Assembly: GCF_030582395.1 (NCBI RefSeq)
Contig: NZ_CP104381.1
Coordinates: 2,108,001 to 2,172,000, forward strand
Direction: 5' to 3'
DNA from: Ralstonia pickettii
GTDB taxonomy: Bacteria > Pseudomonadota > Gammaproteobacteria > Burkholderiales > Burkholderiaceae
DNA length: 64,000 nucleotides
The position numbers and the translations under genes are program-made. This document shows positions 48,622-59,865 of the stretch, in pieces. Positions within the stretch are counted from its first letter, which is position 1, and each line of letters begins with the position of its first letter. Under the pieces are notes generated by a model. That model saw nothing but the letters and a program-made list of their open reading frames with translations, had not been told where the DNA came from and did not search any database.

Positions 48622-49265
48622 GCGCGCACCTTCGAAGCAACAAAGCGGATGCGGTCTCCGGGCGAGAGCAGCGTGGGGGGATTGCGCTGTGGCATGAAGA
48701 GCGCGGCGTCTGTGCGGCCGAGCAATTGCCAACCGCCGGGGGATGCGGCCGGATAGATGCCGGTCTGCTCGCCGCCGATGCCGACCGAACCGGCCGGCAC
48801 GGCCATACGCGGCTCGGCGCGACGCGGCGTGGCAAGCGACTTGTCGAGCCCGCCCATGTAGGCAAAGCCCGGCTGGAAGCCCAGGAAATAGACGATGTAT
48901 TCGGGTGCGGTGTGGCGGCGCACGACTTCGGCCGTGCTCAGGCCGGTGTGCTTGGCGACTTCGCGCAGGTCGGGACCTTCGTCACCGCCATAGGCGACTT
49001 CGATGTCGACGAGTTTGCCGTCGGCCACCAGCGCCTGGCTTTCTTCCCAAGCTTCGCGCAGCTGTGTGGTCAGTCGCTGCGCATCGGCCAGTGGACCGAA
49101 CACGAGCGTGAGGTTGTTCATGCCGGGCACCACGTCGACCACGCCCGCCCAGTTGGACGCGCGCGAGGCCATGGCCCAGATACGCTGCTGGCAATTCAGG
49201 GTGGCCGGTGGCGGCACTTCGCACAACAGCGCCAGTTCGCCCAGCCGGTGAATCGTGCACTGCAA
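48618..49265 (-). CDS. pxpB: 5-oxoprolinase subunit B (AHS1 family)
   Basis: A 215-residue protein, first of the operon. Motifs: VVDVVPGMNNLTLVF, VAYGGDEGPDLREVAKHTGLS, YIVYFLGFQPGFAYMGGLD and TGIYPAASPGGWQLLGRTD. It works with PxpC in ATP-dependent opening of 5-oxoproline. Confidence 0.95.
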   Translation of the reverse strand: MQCTIHRLGELALLCEVPPPATLNCQQRIWAMASRASNWAGVVDVVPGMNNLTLVFGPLADAQRLTTQLREAWEESQALVADGKLVDIEVAYGGDEGPDLREVAKHTGLSTAEVVRRHTAPEYIVYFLGFQPGFAYMGGLDKSLATPRRAEPRMAVPAGSVGIGGEQTGIYPAASPGGWQLLGRTDAALFMPQRNPPTLLSPGDRIRFVASKVRA

Positions 49266-49324
49266 CTTAACCCCCGTCTCGTGTGGGCCGTTGGCGGAAA
49301 GATCCCGGCAAAACGACGCGCGTT

Positions 49325-49375
49325 TGACAACGAAAGCGATACGTTAATAAATTGTCGATAAATTCTGTATAAGAA
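49325..49375 (-). promoter_or_regulatory. Likely promoter/operator region of the 5-oxoproline operon
   Basis: An A+T-rich stretch in an otherwise G+C-rich gap (49266-49542) contains ATAAATT twice, at 49347-49353 and 49358-49364, exactly 11 bases apart. It lies ~60-110 bases before pxpB. Direct repeats one turn apart suit a regulator. I cannot fix -10 and -35 boxes with confidence. Confidence 0.4.
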
Positions 49376-49542
49376 GTAACCCTTAGTCACTCAGGGCCAA
49401 GTCCCGGCACGGTGCTGTCCGGCTGCACTCATCATAGGTGCCGAACACGATCAACGTGACAGGCATGTTATGCCAAAGTCATATGAAGGGATGAAGACGC
49501 CTGCTAGAACAAGAGGCGTAGCGCAAGACCCGAAACGGAAGA

Positions 49543-50757
49543 TCAGGCGGCAGGCTCTGCGCGCGTAACACGCAGGCCAAGGACGAGCGCGACGATGGCA
49601 CACACAGCCATCATGCCCAGCAGCGGCAACGCGGTCTGGCCGATGGCCGCGACCACCGTACCGGTCACCATCCCAAGGCCGAATTGCATCGCGCCCATGA
49701 GCGCCGAGCCCGTGCCCGCGCGCGCGCCCTGCCCCGCCATTGCCAAGGCGCCGGTGTTGGGCGAGATACAACCGATCGACGCGATGTAGCAGAACAACGC
49801 GGCCAGCACGAGCGGCAGCGGCGTAAAGCCAGCCGCGGCAGCCGCAGCGGCCAACACGCTGGTGATGGCCGGCACCCACAGCGCCCGCCGCAACACCCGC
49901 GCCGGAGAATACTTGCGCACCAGCCGCACATTCACGCGCGAGGCCGCGATCATCCCAGCCGCGTTGCTGCCGAACACCCACGCATAGTGCGACGGCGTCA
50001 GCCCGTAACCGTCGATCAGCACGAACGACGACACGGTGATGTATGCAAACATGCCCGACAGGAAGACCGCGCCGCACCACATATAGGCGGCGTAATGGTG
50101 ATCGCGCAAAAGTTCCCAGTAGTCGCGCAGCACGTGGCCGACCGCCAACCTGCGAGCCTGCTCGGGCGCCAGCGACTCGCGCATCAGGTAATGCACGGCC
50201 ACCAGCGAGAGCACGCCAAATGCCGTCAGCAGGGCAAAGATGACGCGCCACGTTGTGAACTGCAGCACCGCGCCGCCAATCATCGGCGCGAGGATGGGCG
50301 CCACACCCATGACCAGCATCAGCGTCGAATACGCCTGTGCGGCGCCGGCCGGGTCCATGCGATCACGCACCGCTGCGCGCGCGATCACCATGCCGGCGCA
50401 ACCGCCAAATCCCTGCACGCCGCGCAGGACGGCAAGCATCGTGGCGTCTTTGGCGAACGCGCAGCCAATGGATGCAGCCACGTACATCGCCAGACCGATG
50501 TAGAGCGGCGGCTTGCGGCCAAAGCGGTCGCTGGCCGGGCCATAGATCAGTTGGCCAATCGCCAGGCTGATCAGGAAGACAGTCAGCGTGAGCCCCGCTG
50601 CAGCCGACGATGTATTCAGATCGCGCGCAATGGTTGGCAGGCTGGGCAGGTACATGTCGACCGACAGCGGGCCGATGGCCGTCAGCGCGCCAAGCAGCAG
50701 GAGCCAGCCGGGAATGGGGCCGGGCATGCGGGATCGTGCAGGAGCGGGAGAAGTCAT
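49543..50757 (-). CDS. Bcr/CflA family multidrug efflux MFS transporter
   Basis: A 404-residue 12-span transporter. The N-terminal LLLLGALTAIGPLSVDMYLPSLP with its membrane Asp, the loop GPASDRFGRKPPLYIG between spans 2 and 3, and GVAPILAPMIGGAVLQFTTWR in span 5 are characteristic of Bcr/CflA drug-proton antiporters. It probably exports bicyclomycin-like compounds or related drugs. It stands alone, without an adjacent regulator. Confidence 0.9.
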   Translation of the reverse strand: MTSPAPARSRMPGPIPGWLLLLGALTAIGPLSVDMYLPSLPTIARDLNTSSAAAGLTLTVFLISLAIGQLIYGPASDRFGRKPPLYIGLAMYVAASIGCAFAKDATMLAVLRGVQGFGGCAGMVIARAAVRDRMDPAGAAQAYSTLMLVMGVAPILAPMIGGAVLQFTTWRVIFALLTAFGVLSLVAVHYLMRESLAPEQARRLAVGHVLRDYWELLRDHHYAAYMWCGAVFLSGMFAYITVSSFVLIDGYGLTPSHYAWVFGSNAAGMIAASRVNVRLVRKYSPARVLRRALWVPAITSVLAAAAAAAGFTPLPLVLAALFCYIASIGCISPNTGALAMAGQGARAGTGSALMGAMQFGLGMVTGTVVAAIGQTALPLLGMMAVCAIVALVLGLRVTRAEPAA

Positions 50758-51172
50758 GAAGGCGGAAGCGGGACGCGGCGGACGGGAGGCCTCCGCCGGA
50801 GCAAACCGAGAACTTTAGCGCAAAGCGACGCGCCACGCGCGCGCACCGGCCAGGTGCAAGACGGCCTGCGCGCCCCACCCGAGGGCTGCACGCGCAACCT
50901 GCATACATCGACATGACAAGCTGAACGCTGGAAATGGCCCTGAATGGCCCGGCACGGGATTTGCACTCCGCCACCCCCCGTACGAGGCAGTCGCGAGCGG
51001 GCCGAAATCGCCGTCCGGTGCGGTGCCGGGCGATATAATTTGTGGTTGATGGCAAGCATCACGCAAACATGATGATTGCTGCGATGCGTCGGCGCGAATC
51101 TGCGTCGGCGTTGCTGCTGTGAAGTGTCGTCAACACCCAAAAAGAGACCGCCTCCGATGCGCACCCCGCACG
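50758..51172. other. Intergenic region before the BMP-type ABC operon
   Basis: About 415 bases between divergent genes. A good -10 sequence TATAAT lies at 51034-51039 on the plus strand, ~135 bases before the first ABC gene. The -35 is poor, suggesting an activator. No riboswitch fold is evident. An in-frame ATG at 51119 exists but lacks a ribosome site. Confidence 0.45.
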
Positions 51173-52748
<1,576 letters not shown>

Positions 52749-52756
<8 letters not shown>

Positions 52757-53858
52757 CGTCATGCATGGCAGCCGCCTGGCGCTGCCGATCTCGCTGGAGC
52801 TGCGCGCGATCCCGTCGCGCACCATGGCCTATGCCTCCCCGCTGATCGCCCTGGCGCTGACGATGGTGTTTGGCCTGCTGCTGTTCGCGCTGCTGGGCAA
52901 AGATCCGGTGGCCGGTCTGCGCGTGTTTCTGGTCGAACCGCTGGTGAGCAAGCGGGCGATTGGTGAAGTGCTGCTCAAGACCGTGCCGCTGGTGCTGTGC
53001 GCGCTCGGATTGTCGGTGTGCTATCGGGCCAACGTGTGGAATATCGGCGCAGAGGGGCAGCTCATCGTGGGCGGCATCTTTGCAGCGGCCACGATCATCT
53101 ACTTCGATACGCCCACGCCCGCCATCCCCGGGGGCTTTGCACTGGTGCTGGCCATCGTTGCCGGCCTCATTGGCGGCGCGCTGTGGGCCGCAATCACGGC
53201 GCTGCTGCGCGATCGCTTTCATGCCAACGAGATCCTCGTCTCGCTCATGCTCACGTACATCGCGCAGTTGCTGCTGCTGTACGTGGTCAACGGGCCGTTG
53301 AAGGACCCGAACGGCATGAACTTCCCGCAATCGATCGTGTTCGACAGCGCGTTCGTTCTGCCGACGCTCGTCGCCGGCACGCGCTTGCACGTCGGCTTCC
53401 TGTTCATGCTCGTGATGACGGCGGCGATGACGTTGTTCGTCTTCCGCAGCTTCGCGGGCTATCGGTTGCAGGTGGGTGGCCTCGCTCCACAGGCCGCGCG
53501 CTATGCGGGCTTCTCGTCGCGTGCGGCGCTGTGGACGGCGCTGCTGGTGTCGGGCGGCCTGGCGGGCATTGCGGGCGCCTTCGAGGTCACGGGGCCGATC
53601 GGGCAACTGCTGCCATCCATTTCCCCCGGCTACGGCTTTGCCGCCATTGTCGTGGCGTTCGTCGGGCGCTTGAATCCGGTGGGCACCGTGCTGGGTGCGA
53701 TCGTGATGTCGCTGTTCTATATCGGTGGCGAACTTGCGCAATCGCGCCTAGGCCTGCCATCGGCCATTACCGGAGTGTTCCAGGGGATGCTGCTGTTCTT
53801 CCTGCTCGCCTGCGACACGCTCATCGAATACCGCCTGCGCTGGCGCGCGCATCACTGA
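52749..53858 (+). CDS. ABC transporter permease, BMP/nucleoside system
   Basis: A 369-residue permease overlapping the ATPase gene by eight bases. It has about ten spans and the family motif VCYRANVWNIGAEGQLIVGG near residue 95, plus GFAAIVVAFVGRLNPVGTVLGA later. It forms the channel with the second permease. Confidence 0.9.
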
Positions 53859-53871
53859 TCTGGCCGCACAC

Positions 53872-54792
53872 ATGGAAAGTCTCGCCCCCCTGATCGCCGC
53901 GTCGATCAACGCCGGCACCCCGCTGTTGCTGGCCGCCTTGGGCCTCTTGATGAACGAGCGCTCCGGCGTGCTCAACCTCGGCGCGGAAGGCATGATGCTG
54001 GTGGCCGCCGTGGTTGGTTTCATGGTCGGCTACCAGACGCAGATTCCGCTGCTTGGCTTTGCTGCCGGTGCGATTGCAGGCATGGTGATGGCGGCCCTCT
54101 TCGCCTGGCTAGCGCTGGTGCTCGTCACGAACCAGGTCGCCACGGGCCTCGCCTTGTCGATCTTCGGCACCGGACTGTCCGCCTTCATGGGGCAGCGCTT
54201 TGTGGGCATGTCGCTGCCGGCGCAGGCGCACGGAATCCCGGGGCTGGAGTCGATTCCGGTCGTGGGCCCCGCCCTGTTTGCGCACCACTGGATGGTCTAT
54301 TTCAGCCTGCTGCTGTGCGGCGCGATTGCCTGGTTTCTGTTCAAGACGCGCGCGGGCCTCACGCTGCGCGCCATTGGCGAATCGCCGGAATCGGCTCACG
54401 CGCTCGGCTACCCGGTGCGCACCATCCGCTTTGGCGCGCTGTTGTTCGGCGGCGCATGCTGCGGGCTGGCCGGCGCATATCTTTCGCTGGTCTACACGCC
54501 AATGTGGGTCGAAAACATGGTCGCCGGACGCGGCTGGATTGCCCTGGCCCTGACCACCTTCGCCACCTGGCGCCCGCTGCGCATCCTGTTCGGTGCGCTG
54601 CTGTTTGGCGGCGTGACGATCCTGCAATTTCACCTGCAAGGGATGGGCGTGTCGGTACCGTCGCAGATTCTGTCGATGGCACCGTTTGCCGCAACCATCG
54701 TCGTGCTCGCCATCATCTCGCGCAATCCGGATTGGATTCGTCTGAACATGCCCGCATCGCTGGGCAAGCCGTTCCGCCCGGGGGCTGCCTAA
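53872..54792 (+). CDS. ABC transporter permease, BMP/nucleoside system
   Basis: A 306-residue permease. The start SLAPLIAASINAGTPLLLAALG with NERSGVLNLGAEGMMLVAAV is the family signature. A later YTPMWVENMVAGRGWIALAL region is conserved. It pairs with the upstream permease and shares its ATPase. Confidence 0.9.
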   Translation: MESLAPLIAASINAGTPLLLAALGLLMNERSGVLNLGAEGMMLVAAVVGFMVGYQTQIPLLGFAAGAIAGMVMAALFAWLALVLVTNQVATGLALSIFGTGLSAFMGQRFVGMSLPAQAHGIPGLESIPVVGPALFAHHWMVYFSLLLCGAIAWFLFKTRAGLTLRAIGESPESAHALGYPVRTIRFGALLFGGACCGLAGAYLSLVYTPMWVENMVAGRGWIALALTTFATWRPLRILFGALLFGGVTILQFHLQGMGVSVPSQILSMAPFAATIVVLAIISRNPDWIRLNMPASLGKPFRPGAA

Positions 54793-54873
54793 ACTGCGGC
54801 CTGAGCCTTCTGCATTCCCGTCTTTTGCTTCAAGCTTCAATACAGTCAACGAGCCACACAACAGGAGAAATCG

Positions 54874-56031
54874 ATGAACGTTACCCGCAGGATCACGCTG
54901 GCCGCTCTGGCCGCCGGCGCTGCCCTGACCCTCTGGGGTTGCGGCAAGTCCAACGACAACGCTGGCGGCAACGCCGCGCCGGCCGCGTCCTCGGCCCCAG
55001 CCGCAGCCGCACCGGCTCCGGCCAATGAGCCGCTGAAGATCGCCTTCGTCTACGTGGGCCCCGTGGGCGACGCAGGCTGGACCCACGCCCACGATGACGG
55101 CCGCAAGGAAGTCGAAGCCAAGTTCGGCGACAAGGTGAAGACCAGCTTCGTCGAAAGCGTGCCCGAAAGCGCCGCGGATGCCGAACGCGTGTTCCGCGAC
55201 CTGGCCACGCAAGGCAACAAGGTCATCTTCGGTACGAGCTTCGGTTTCATGGAATCGATGCTCAAGGTTGCCAAGGAATTCCCGGACGTGAAGTTCGAGC
55301 ACGCCACGGGATTCAAGACTGCTGACAACCTCGGCCAGTACGACGTTCGCACGTATGAAGGCGCATATCTGGCAGGTGTGGTGGCCGGCAAGATGAGCAA
55401 GTCGGGCAAGCTGGGCGTGGTGGGATCGGTGCCCATCCCCGAGGTGATCCGCAACATCGATTCGTTCACGCTGGGCGCACGCAGCGTCAACCCAAAGGCC
55501 ACCACCCGCGTGGTGTGGGTCAACAAGTGGTTCGATCCGGGCAAGGAGCGCGAAGCGGCCACCACCCTCATCGGCCAGGGCGTTGACGTGCTGATGCAGA
55601 ACACCGACTCCGCCGCAGTCGTGCAAACCGCGCAAGAGAAAGGCGTCTACGCCATCGGCTGGGACAGCGACATGACCAAGTTTGGCGAGAAGGCCCACCT
55701 GGCCGCCTCGATCAACAAATGGGGCGTGTACTACACCAAGGTCATCGGCGACGTACTTGAAAACAAGTGGAAGCCGGAAACCGTGTGGTGGGGCCTGAAG
55801 GAAGGCGCGATCGACCTCGGCGCGTACAACGCCGTGGTGCCCGAAGACGTGAAGACGCTGGTCGAGACCCGCAAGAAGGGCATCATCGACGGCTCGGCAC
55901 CGATTTGGAAGGGTCCGCTCAAGGACAACACCGGCAAGGAAGTCCTGCCCGCTGACAAGGTCGCCGACGACGGCTTCCTGCATGGCATCAAGTTCTACGT
56001 CGACGGCGTGGAAGGCAAGATTCCGGGCTAA
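54874..56031 (+). CDS. BMP family substrate-binding lipoprotein
   Basis: A 385-residue protein with GGAG before its ATG. The lipobox LWGC (Cys ~23) marks it as a lipoprotein; an Ala/Pro linker follows. The BMP/Med domain shows LKIAFVYVGPVGDAGWTHAH, NKVIFGTSFGFMESM, YDVRTYEGAYLAGVVAGKMS and YAIGWDSDM. Known members bind nucleosides or purines; the exact ligand is not readable. A terminator follows. Confidence 0.92.
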   Translation: MNVTRRITLAALAAGAALTLWGCGKSNDNAGGNAAPAASSAPAAAAPAPANEPLKIAFVYVGPVGDAGWTHAHDDGRKEVEAKFGDKVKTSFVESVPESAADAERVFRDLATQGNKVIFGTSFGFMESMLKVAKEFPDVKFEHATGFKTADNLGQYDVRTYEGAYLAGVVAGKMSKSGKLGVVGSVPIPEVIRNIDSFTLGARSVNPKATTRVVWVNKWFDPGKEREAATTLIGQGVDVLMQNTDSAAVVQTAQEKGVYAIGWDSDMTKFGEKAHLAASINKWGVYYTKVIGDVLENKWKPETVWWGLKEGAIDLGAYNAVVPEDVKTLVETRKKGIIDGSAPIWKGPLKDNTGKEVLPADKVADDGFLHGIKFYVDGVEGKIPG

Positions 56032-56049
56032 GTCGTAGCCGTCTCGGCA

Positions 56050-56085
56050 AAAGCCGGCACCTCGCGCGAGGGCCGGCTTTTTTTT
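56050..56085 (+). terminator. Rho-independent terminator of the ABC operon
   Basis: AAGCCGGC (56051-56058) pairs with GCCGGCTT (56072-56079), followed by seven further T. A strong hairpin 20 bases after the lipoprotein stop. Confidence 0.9.
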
Positions 56086-56195
56086 CATGGACGATGGTTT
56101 TCATCTTGAAAACCGGGCCATTTCCCCAAGCTGATACGATGGTTCGCCGGTCAAACGCTCTCATGTGACGCCGGCTTTTCATCAAGGAGCCCACG

Positions 56196-56492
56196 ATGTT
56201 CGGACGACTCTTCCGCCTGTGGAGCGTGGTGCGCAACGATGTGCGCCTGCTGTGGTTTGCATTGCGCCATCCGGACAAACCGTGGTGGCTCGCACCGGCT
56301 GCGCTGCTGCTGGTTGGCTATGTGGTATCGCCGATCGACCTGATTCCGGATGTCATCCCGGTGATCGGCTGGGTGGACGATATCGTGCTGGTGCCGTTCG
56401 CGCTGCACATGCTGCTGCGCGCCCTGCCCGATCGCGTGCGCCAGGATGCGCGCTTTGCGGCCGCCCGACGTGTGAATCCCGCCGGGCGGTAA
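56196..56492 (+). CDS. YkvA family protein (DUF1232)
   Basis: A 98-residue membrane-associated protein with AAGGAGC before its ATG. The motif LLVGYVVSPIDLIPDVIPVIGWVDDIVLV (read as two adjacent blocks) is the DUF1232 signature. The function is not known. It faces the oxidoreductase gene tail to tail. Confidence 0.88.
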   Translation: MFGRLFRLWSVVRNDVRLLWFALRHPDKPWWLAPAALLLVGYVVSPIDLIPDVIPVIGWVDDIVLVPFALHMLLRALPDRVRQDARFAAARRVNPAGR

Positions 56493-56501
56493 CGTCTTGC
56501 C

Positions 56502-57482
56502 TTACGGCAAGAGGATCGTCGACCCGGTCGTCTTGCGCGCTTCCAGATCGCGGTGCGCCTGCGCCGCGTTCTGCAGGTCATAGCGTTGGTGAATTTCGAT
56601 TTTCACCTTGCCGCTGCCCACCACATCAAACAGCTCTGCCGCCATCGGTACCAGCAGTTCGCGTCGCGCCGTATAGGTCATCAGCGTCGGGCGGGTGATC
56701 TTGAGCGAGCCTTTTGCGCTCAGCACGCTGAGGTCAAACGGGGGCACCGGGCCCGATGCATTGCCGTATATCACCATCATCCCGCGCGGTGCAAGGCAAT
56801 CCAGCGAGCCCATGAAGGTGTCCTTTCCAATGCCGTCGTAGACCACCGGCACGCCCTTGCCGCCAGTGATTTCGCGCACGCGTTCGGTGAAGTTCTCGCG
56901 CGTGTAGACGATGGTGTGATCGCAGCCGTGCGCACGGGCGAGTTCAGCCTTGGCATCGCTGCCGACGGTGCCGATGACGGTAGCGCCGAGCGCCTTAAGC
57001 CACTGGCACGCAATCAAACCCACACCGCCCGCGGCTGCATGGAACAACACCGTATCGCCCGGCTGCACACGGTAGCTGTCGCGCAGCAGGTATTGCGCGG
57101 TCATGCCCTGCAGCATCATGGCTGCGCCGGTTTCAAAGTCGATCGTGTCCGGCAGGCGCACCAGAATGTCGGCCGGCATGGTTCGCACCGCCGCATAGGC
57201 ACCGGTGGGGCGGCCGGCATAGGCGACGCGGTCGCCAGGCTTGACGTGCGTCACGCCCTCGCCCACCGCTTCCACCACCCCGGAGGCTTCCATGCCGATA
57301 CCGCCCGGCAGCGGCTGCGGATACAGCCCGGTGCGGAAATAGACGTCGATGTAGTTGAGGCCGATGGCGTGCTGCTTGACCGTCACCTCGCCGGGGCCGG
57401 GCGCGGGCACATCGACATCGACGTACTGCATCACTTCCGGACCGCCGGTCTCGAAGATGCGGATGGCTTTCGCTTGTGTCAT
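56502..57482 (-). CDS. Zinc-less quinone oxidoreductase
   Basis: A 326-residue medium-chain reductase starting [14 protein letters not shown]; its ATG overlaps the mgsA stop (ATGA). The N-terminal GroES-like half has [19 protein letters not shown] and GDRVAYAG. The nucleotide motif is [13 protein letters not shown], and [13 protein letters not shown] is near the end. It lacks the structural-zinc cysteines. It reduces quinones or enones with NADPH. Coupling to methylglyoxal synthase is notable. Confidence 0.9.
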   Translation of the reverse strand: MTQAKAIRIFETGGPEVMQYVDVDVPAPGPGEVTVKQHAIGLNYIDVYFRTGLYPQPLPGGIGMEASGVVEAVGEGVTHVKPGDRVAYAGRPTGAYAAVRTMPADILVRLPDTIDFETGAAMMLQGMTAQYLLRDSYRVQPGDTVLFHAAAGGVGLIACQWLKALGATVIGTVGSDAKAELARAHGCDHTIVYTRENFTERVREITGGKGVPVVYDGIGKDTFMGSLDCLAPRGMMVIYGNASGPVPPFDLSVLSAKGSLKITRPTLMTYTARRELLVPMAAELFDVVGSGKVKIEIHQRYDLQNAAQAHRDLEARKTTGSTILLP

Positions 57483-57910
57483 GCGTGGATCTCCTTCGGA
57501 TCGGGCGCCACCCGTTGCAGGGCCGACATCACCAGGTCGGCGGTTGCGAGGTTGGTGGCGCAGGGAATGTTGTGGACGTCGCAGGCGCGGACCAGCGCGT
57601 TGATGTCGGGTTCGTGCGGCTGCGGCGTCATCGGGTCGCGCAGGAAGATGACGGCGTCGACACGGCCTTCGGCCAACTGCGCTCCAATCTGCAGGTCGCC
57701 GCCCCACGGGCCGGACAGCATGCGCTGCACGGTCAGGCCGACTTCCTTCTCCAGGCGGCCGCCGGTGGTGCCGGTCGCCAGCAGGTCGCATTGCGACAGG
57801 AAGGCCTGGTGCGTTTGGGCGAAAGCGACCATGTCATCTTTTTTGTGGTCGTGTGCGATCAGTGCGACACGGCGTTTGCGGACTGCGCTTTCGGGCGTAA
57901 GAGTGGTCAT
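57479..57910 (-). CDS. mgsA: Methylglyoxal synthase
   Basis: A 143-residue enzyme that turns dihydroxyacetone phosphate into methylglyoxal and phosphate. Motifs: [69 protein letters not shown] and [11 protein letters not shown], containing the catalytic Asp and His residues. The start has no longer plausible alternative. Confidence 0.95.
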   Translation of the reverse strand: MTTLTPESAVRKRRVALIAHDHKKDDMVAFAQTHQAFLSQCDLLATGTTGGRLEKEVGLTVQRMLSGPWGGDLQIGAQLAEGRVDAVIFLRDPMTPQPHEPDINALVRACDVHNIPCATNLATADLVMSALQRVAPDPKEIHA

Positions 57911-57920
57911 CGTGATTGGC

Positions 57921-58712
57921 TTAGAAGGTGCCAGGAAAGCTGCCGCCATCCAAGAGGATGTTTTGCGCATTCAGGTAGCCGGCATGCTGGCTGCAGAGGA
58001 AGGCACACACGGCGCCAAACTCGGCCGGTTGGCCGAAGCGTCGAGTGGGATTGCCCTGCCGCTTGCGGGCGAAATTTTCTTCTGCGCTGATGCCGGCGGC
58101 CTTGGCGCCTGCCTCCAGCGTCTTGGTCAGGCGGTCGGTCTCAAACTGCCCCGGCAACAGATTGTTGATCGTTACGCCATGCTTGGCGACTTCACGCGCC
58201 AGGCCGGCCACGAAGCCCGTCAGGCCAGAGCGCGCGCCGTTGGACAAACCCAGCACGTCGATCGGCGCCTTCACCGCCCCGCTGGTGATGTTGACGATGC
58301 GGCCCCAGCGACGCTCGATCATCTTGTCGACGGTGGCTTTGATGAGGTCGATGGGCGTGAGCATGTTGGCGTTGAGCGCGGCATTCCATGCGTCGCGGTC
58401 CCAATCGCGGAAGTTGCCCGGCGGCGGGCCGCCCGCGTTGTTGACAAGGATGTCGGGCGAGCCGCCCAGGCGCTCGCAAGCAAGCAGCGCTTCGGCGCGG
58501 CCTTCCGGTGTGGTGATGTCGGTGGCCACGGCTTCCACGCGCACGCCGTGCGCCGTGCGGATGCGCTCGGCGGCTGCCGACAACGCTTCGGCACCGCGCG
58601 CGACGATCACCACATCCACGCCTTCAGCGGCCAGCGCGTCGGCGCACGCAAAGCCCAATCCCTTGCTTGCGCCGCACACCAGCGCCCGCTTGCCTTTCAG
58701 GCCCAAGTCCAT
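57921..58712 (-). CDS. SDR family oxidoreductase with altered catalytic motif
   Basis: A 263-residue short-chain dehydrogenase/reductase fold protein. The cofactor motif is [15 protein letters not shown] (T/C-G-x3-G-x-G), with NNAGG following. The Ser of the active site is present in VNITSGAV. The expected Y-x-x-x-K is read here as LSNGARSGL, i.e. Tyr and Lys are replaced. It may be a reductase that uses other residues, or a non-catalytic member. Upstream and downstream neighbours give no substrate. Confidence 0.85.
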   Translation of the reverse strand: MDLGLKGKRALVCGASKGLGFACADALAAEGVDVVIVARGAEALSAAAERIRTAHGVRVEAVATDITTPEGRAEALLACERLGGSPDILVNNAGGPPPGNFRDWDRDAWNAALNANMLTPIDLIKATVDKMIERRWGRIVNITSGAVKAPIDVLGLSNGARSGLTGFVAGLAREVAKHGVTINNLLPGQFETDRLTKTLEAGAKAAGISAEENFARKRQGNPTRRFGQPAEFGAVCAFLCSQHAGYLNAQNILLDGGSFPGTF

Positions 58713-58762
58713 CTGTCTGACTCCTTGTGGTTGTTATTTGGATTATTTCGATCGGCCGCCAG

Positions 58763-59743
58763 TCAGCCGCGACGGCGTGACAGCAGCGCCATCCCGGCAA
58801 GCACCAACGCACTGCCGGCGATCTGCCAAATCGTGATCGGCTCGCCCAGCAGCCACCAGCCCAACAGCAGCGTCGACACCGGCCCGATCATGCCCGCCTG
58901 CGACGCCACCGGCGCACCTACGCGCGCCACCGCCATCATCGTCATCGTGACCGGCGCCACGGTACAGAACACCGAATTGATGGCCGACAGCCCATATACC
59001 TGCCAGGGCAGCACCAGCGTCGAAACCGGCCGCAGCACCAGAAACTGGACGATACAGGCCACGGTTGACACGCACATCGCATAGGCAACCAGCCGCATCG
59101 AGCCCACGCGCTTGACCAGTTCGCCGCTGGCCAGCAGATAGATACCGTAGCTGATGGCGCTGGCGAGCACCAAACCGCCGCCCAGCCAGACGTTGTTGCC
59201 GCCCAGATTCAGGTCGTGCGCGAAGACCAGCACGATGCCGGCATAGGCCAGCGCCAGCGACATCCATTGCAAGCCGGTAATGCGCCGCTTGAATACCGTT
59301 GACGTGATCAGCAGCACAAACGACGGCGTCAGAAACAGGATCAGCCGCTCCAGCCCGGCCGTGATGTACTGCAGGCCGAGGAAGTCGAGAAAGCTGGAGA
59401 GGTAATAGCCGATGAGCCCCAAGCCGACGATGCGCCAGCGGTCCGGCACAGCCAGGGGCTCCGCACGGCGCGACTGCCACCATCCCATCGCCATGAACAG
59501 CGGCGCGGCCAGCAGCATGCGCAGGGTGATGACCATGACGGCGTCCACCTGATAGCGGTACATCAGCTTGGCGACGATGGCCTTGGCGGAAAACAGCACG
59601 GCGCCCGCCGAGGCGAGCAGCAGGCCACCGGTGTCGGTGGTTCTTGCGGGCGTGGAAGACGCAGAGGACGCGGGGGTCACAGCGGGGGTGCGGGAGAGAT
59701 GCGGGCGGCGTTGGAGAGCGCTGTCGATTGTATTGGAATTCAA
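58763..59743 (-). CDS. EamA-type (DMT) transporter
   Basis: About 326 residues from a TTG start; a second TTG lies just before it at 59746. It has ten hydrophobic segments in two EamA repeats (GLLLASAGAVLFSAKAIVAKLMY, then SLALAYAGIVLVFA). The second repeat has PVTMTMMAVARVGAPVASQAGM and LLGEPITIWQIAG. It probably exports amino acids or metabolites. It is divergent from the NCS1 permease gene. Confidence 0.85.
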   Translation of the reverse strand: MNSNTIDSALQRRPHLSRTPAVTPASSASSTPARTTDTGGLLLASAGAVLFSAKAIVAKLMYRYQVDAVMVITLRMLLAAPLFMAMGWWQSRRAEPLAVPDRWRIVGLGLIGYYLSSFLDFLGLQYITAGLERLILFLTPSFVLLITSTVFKRRITGLQWMSLALAYAGIVLVFAHDLNLGGNNVWLGGGLVLASAISYGIYLLASGELVKRVGSMRLVAYAMCVSTVACIVQFLVLRPVSTLVLPWQVYGLSAINSVFCTVAPVTMTMMAVARVGAPVASQAGMIGPVSTLLLGWWLLGEPITIWQIAGSALVLAGMALLSRRRG

Positions 59744-59865
59744 CAAAACGTTCCGGCGCGGGGGTGCAGTGCGCGTGGCACAGGTTTCGCTTGTGGCGGC
59801 AGCGACCGCCGTACAATCGCGCCTGCATTCCGAACACCTACAACGACAACGGATCCCACATCGAC

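Noticed and set aside
54109..56088. 659-codon minus-strand frame across the second permease and BMP lipoprotein
   Set aside because: Antisense shadow of well-recognised genes; the product is His/Arg/Gly-rich and matches no family.
56553..59084. 843-codon plus-strand frame
   Set aside because: Lies opposite the reductase, mgsA, SDR and EamA genes, all of which have clear motifs; it is a composition artefact.
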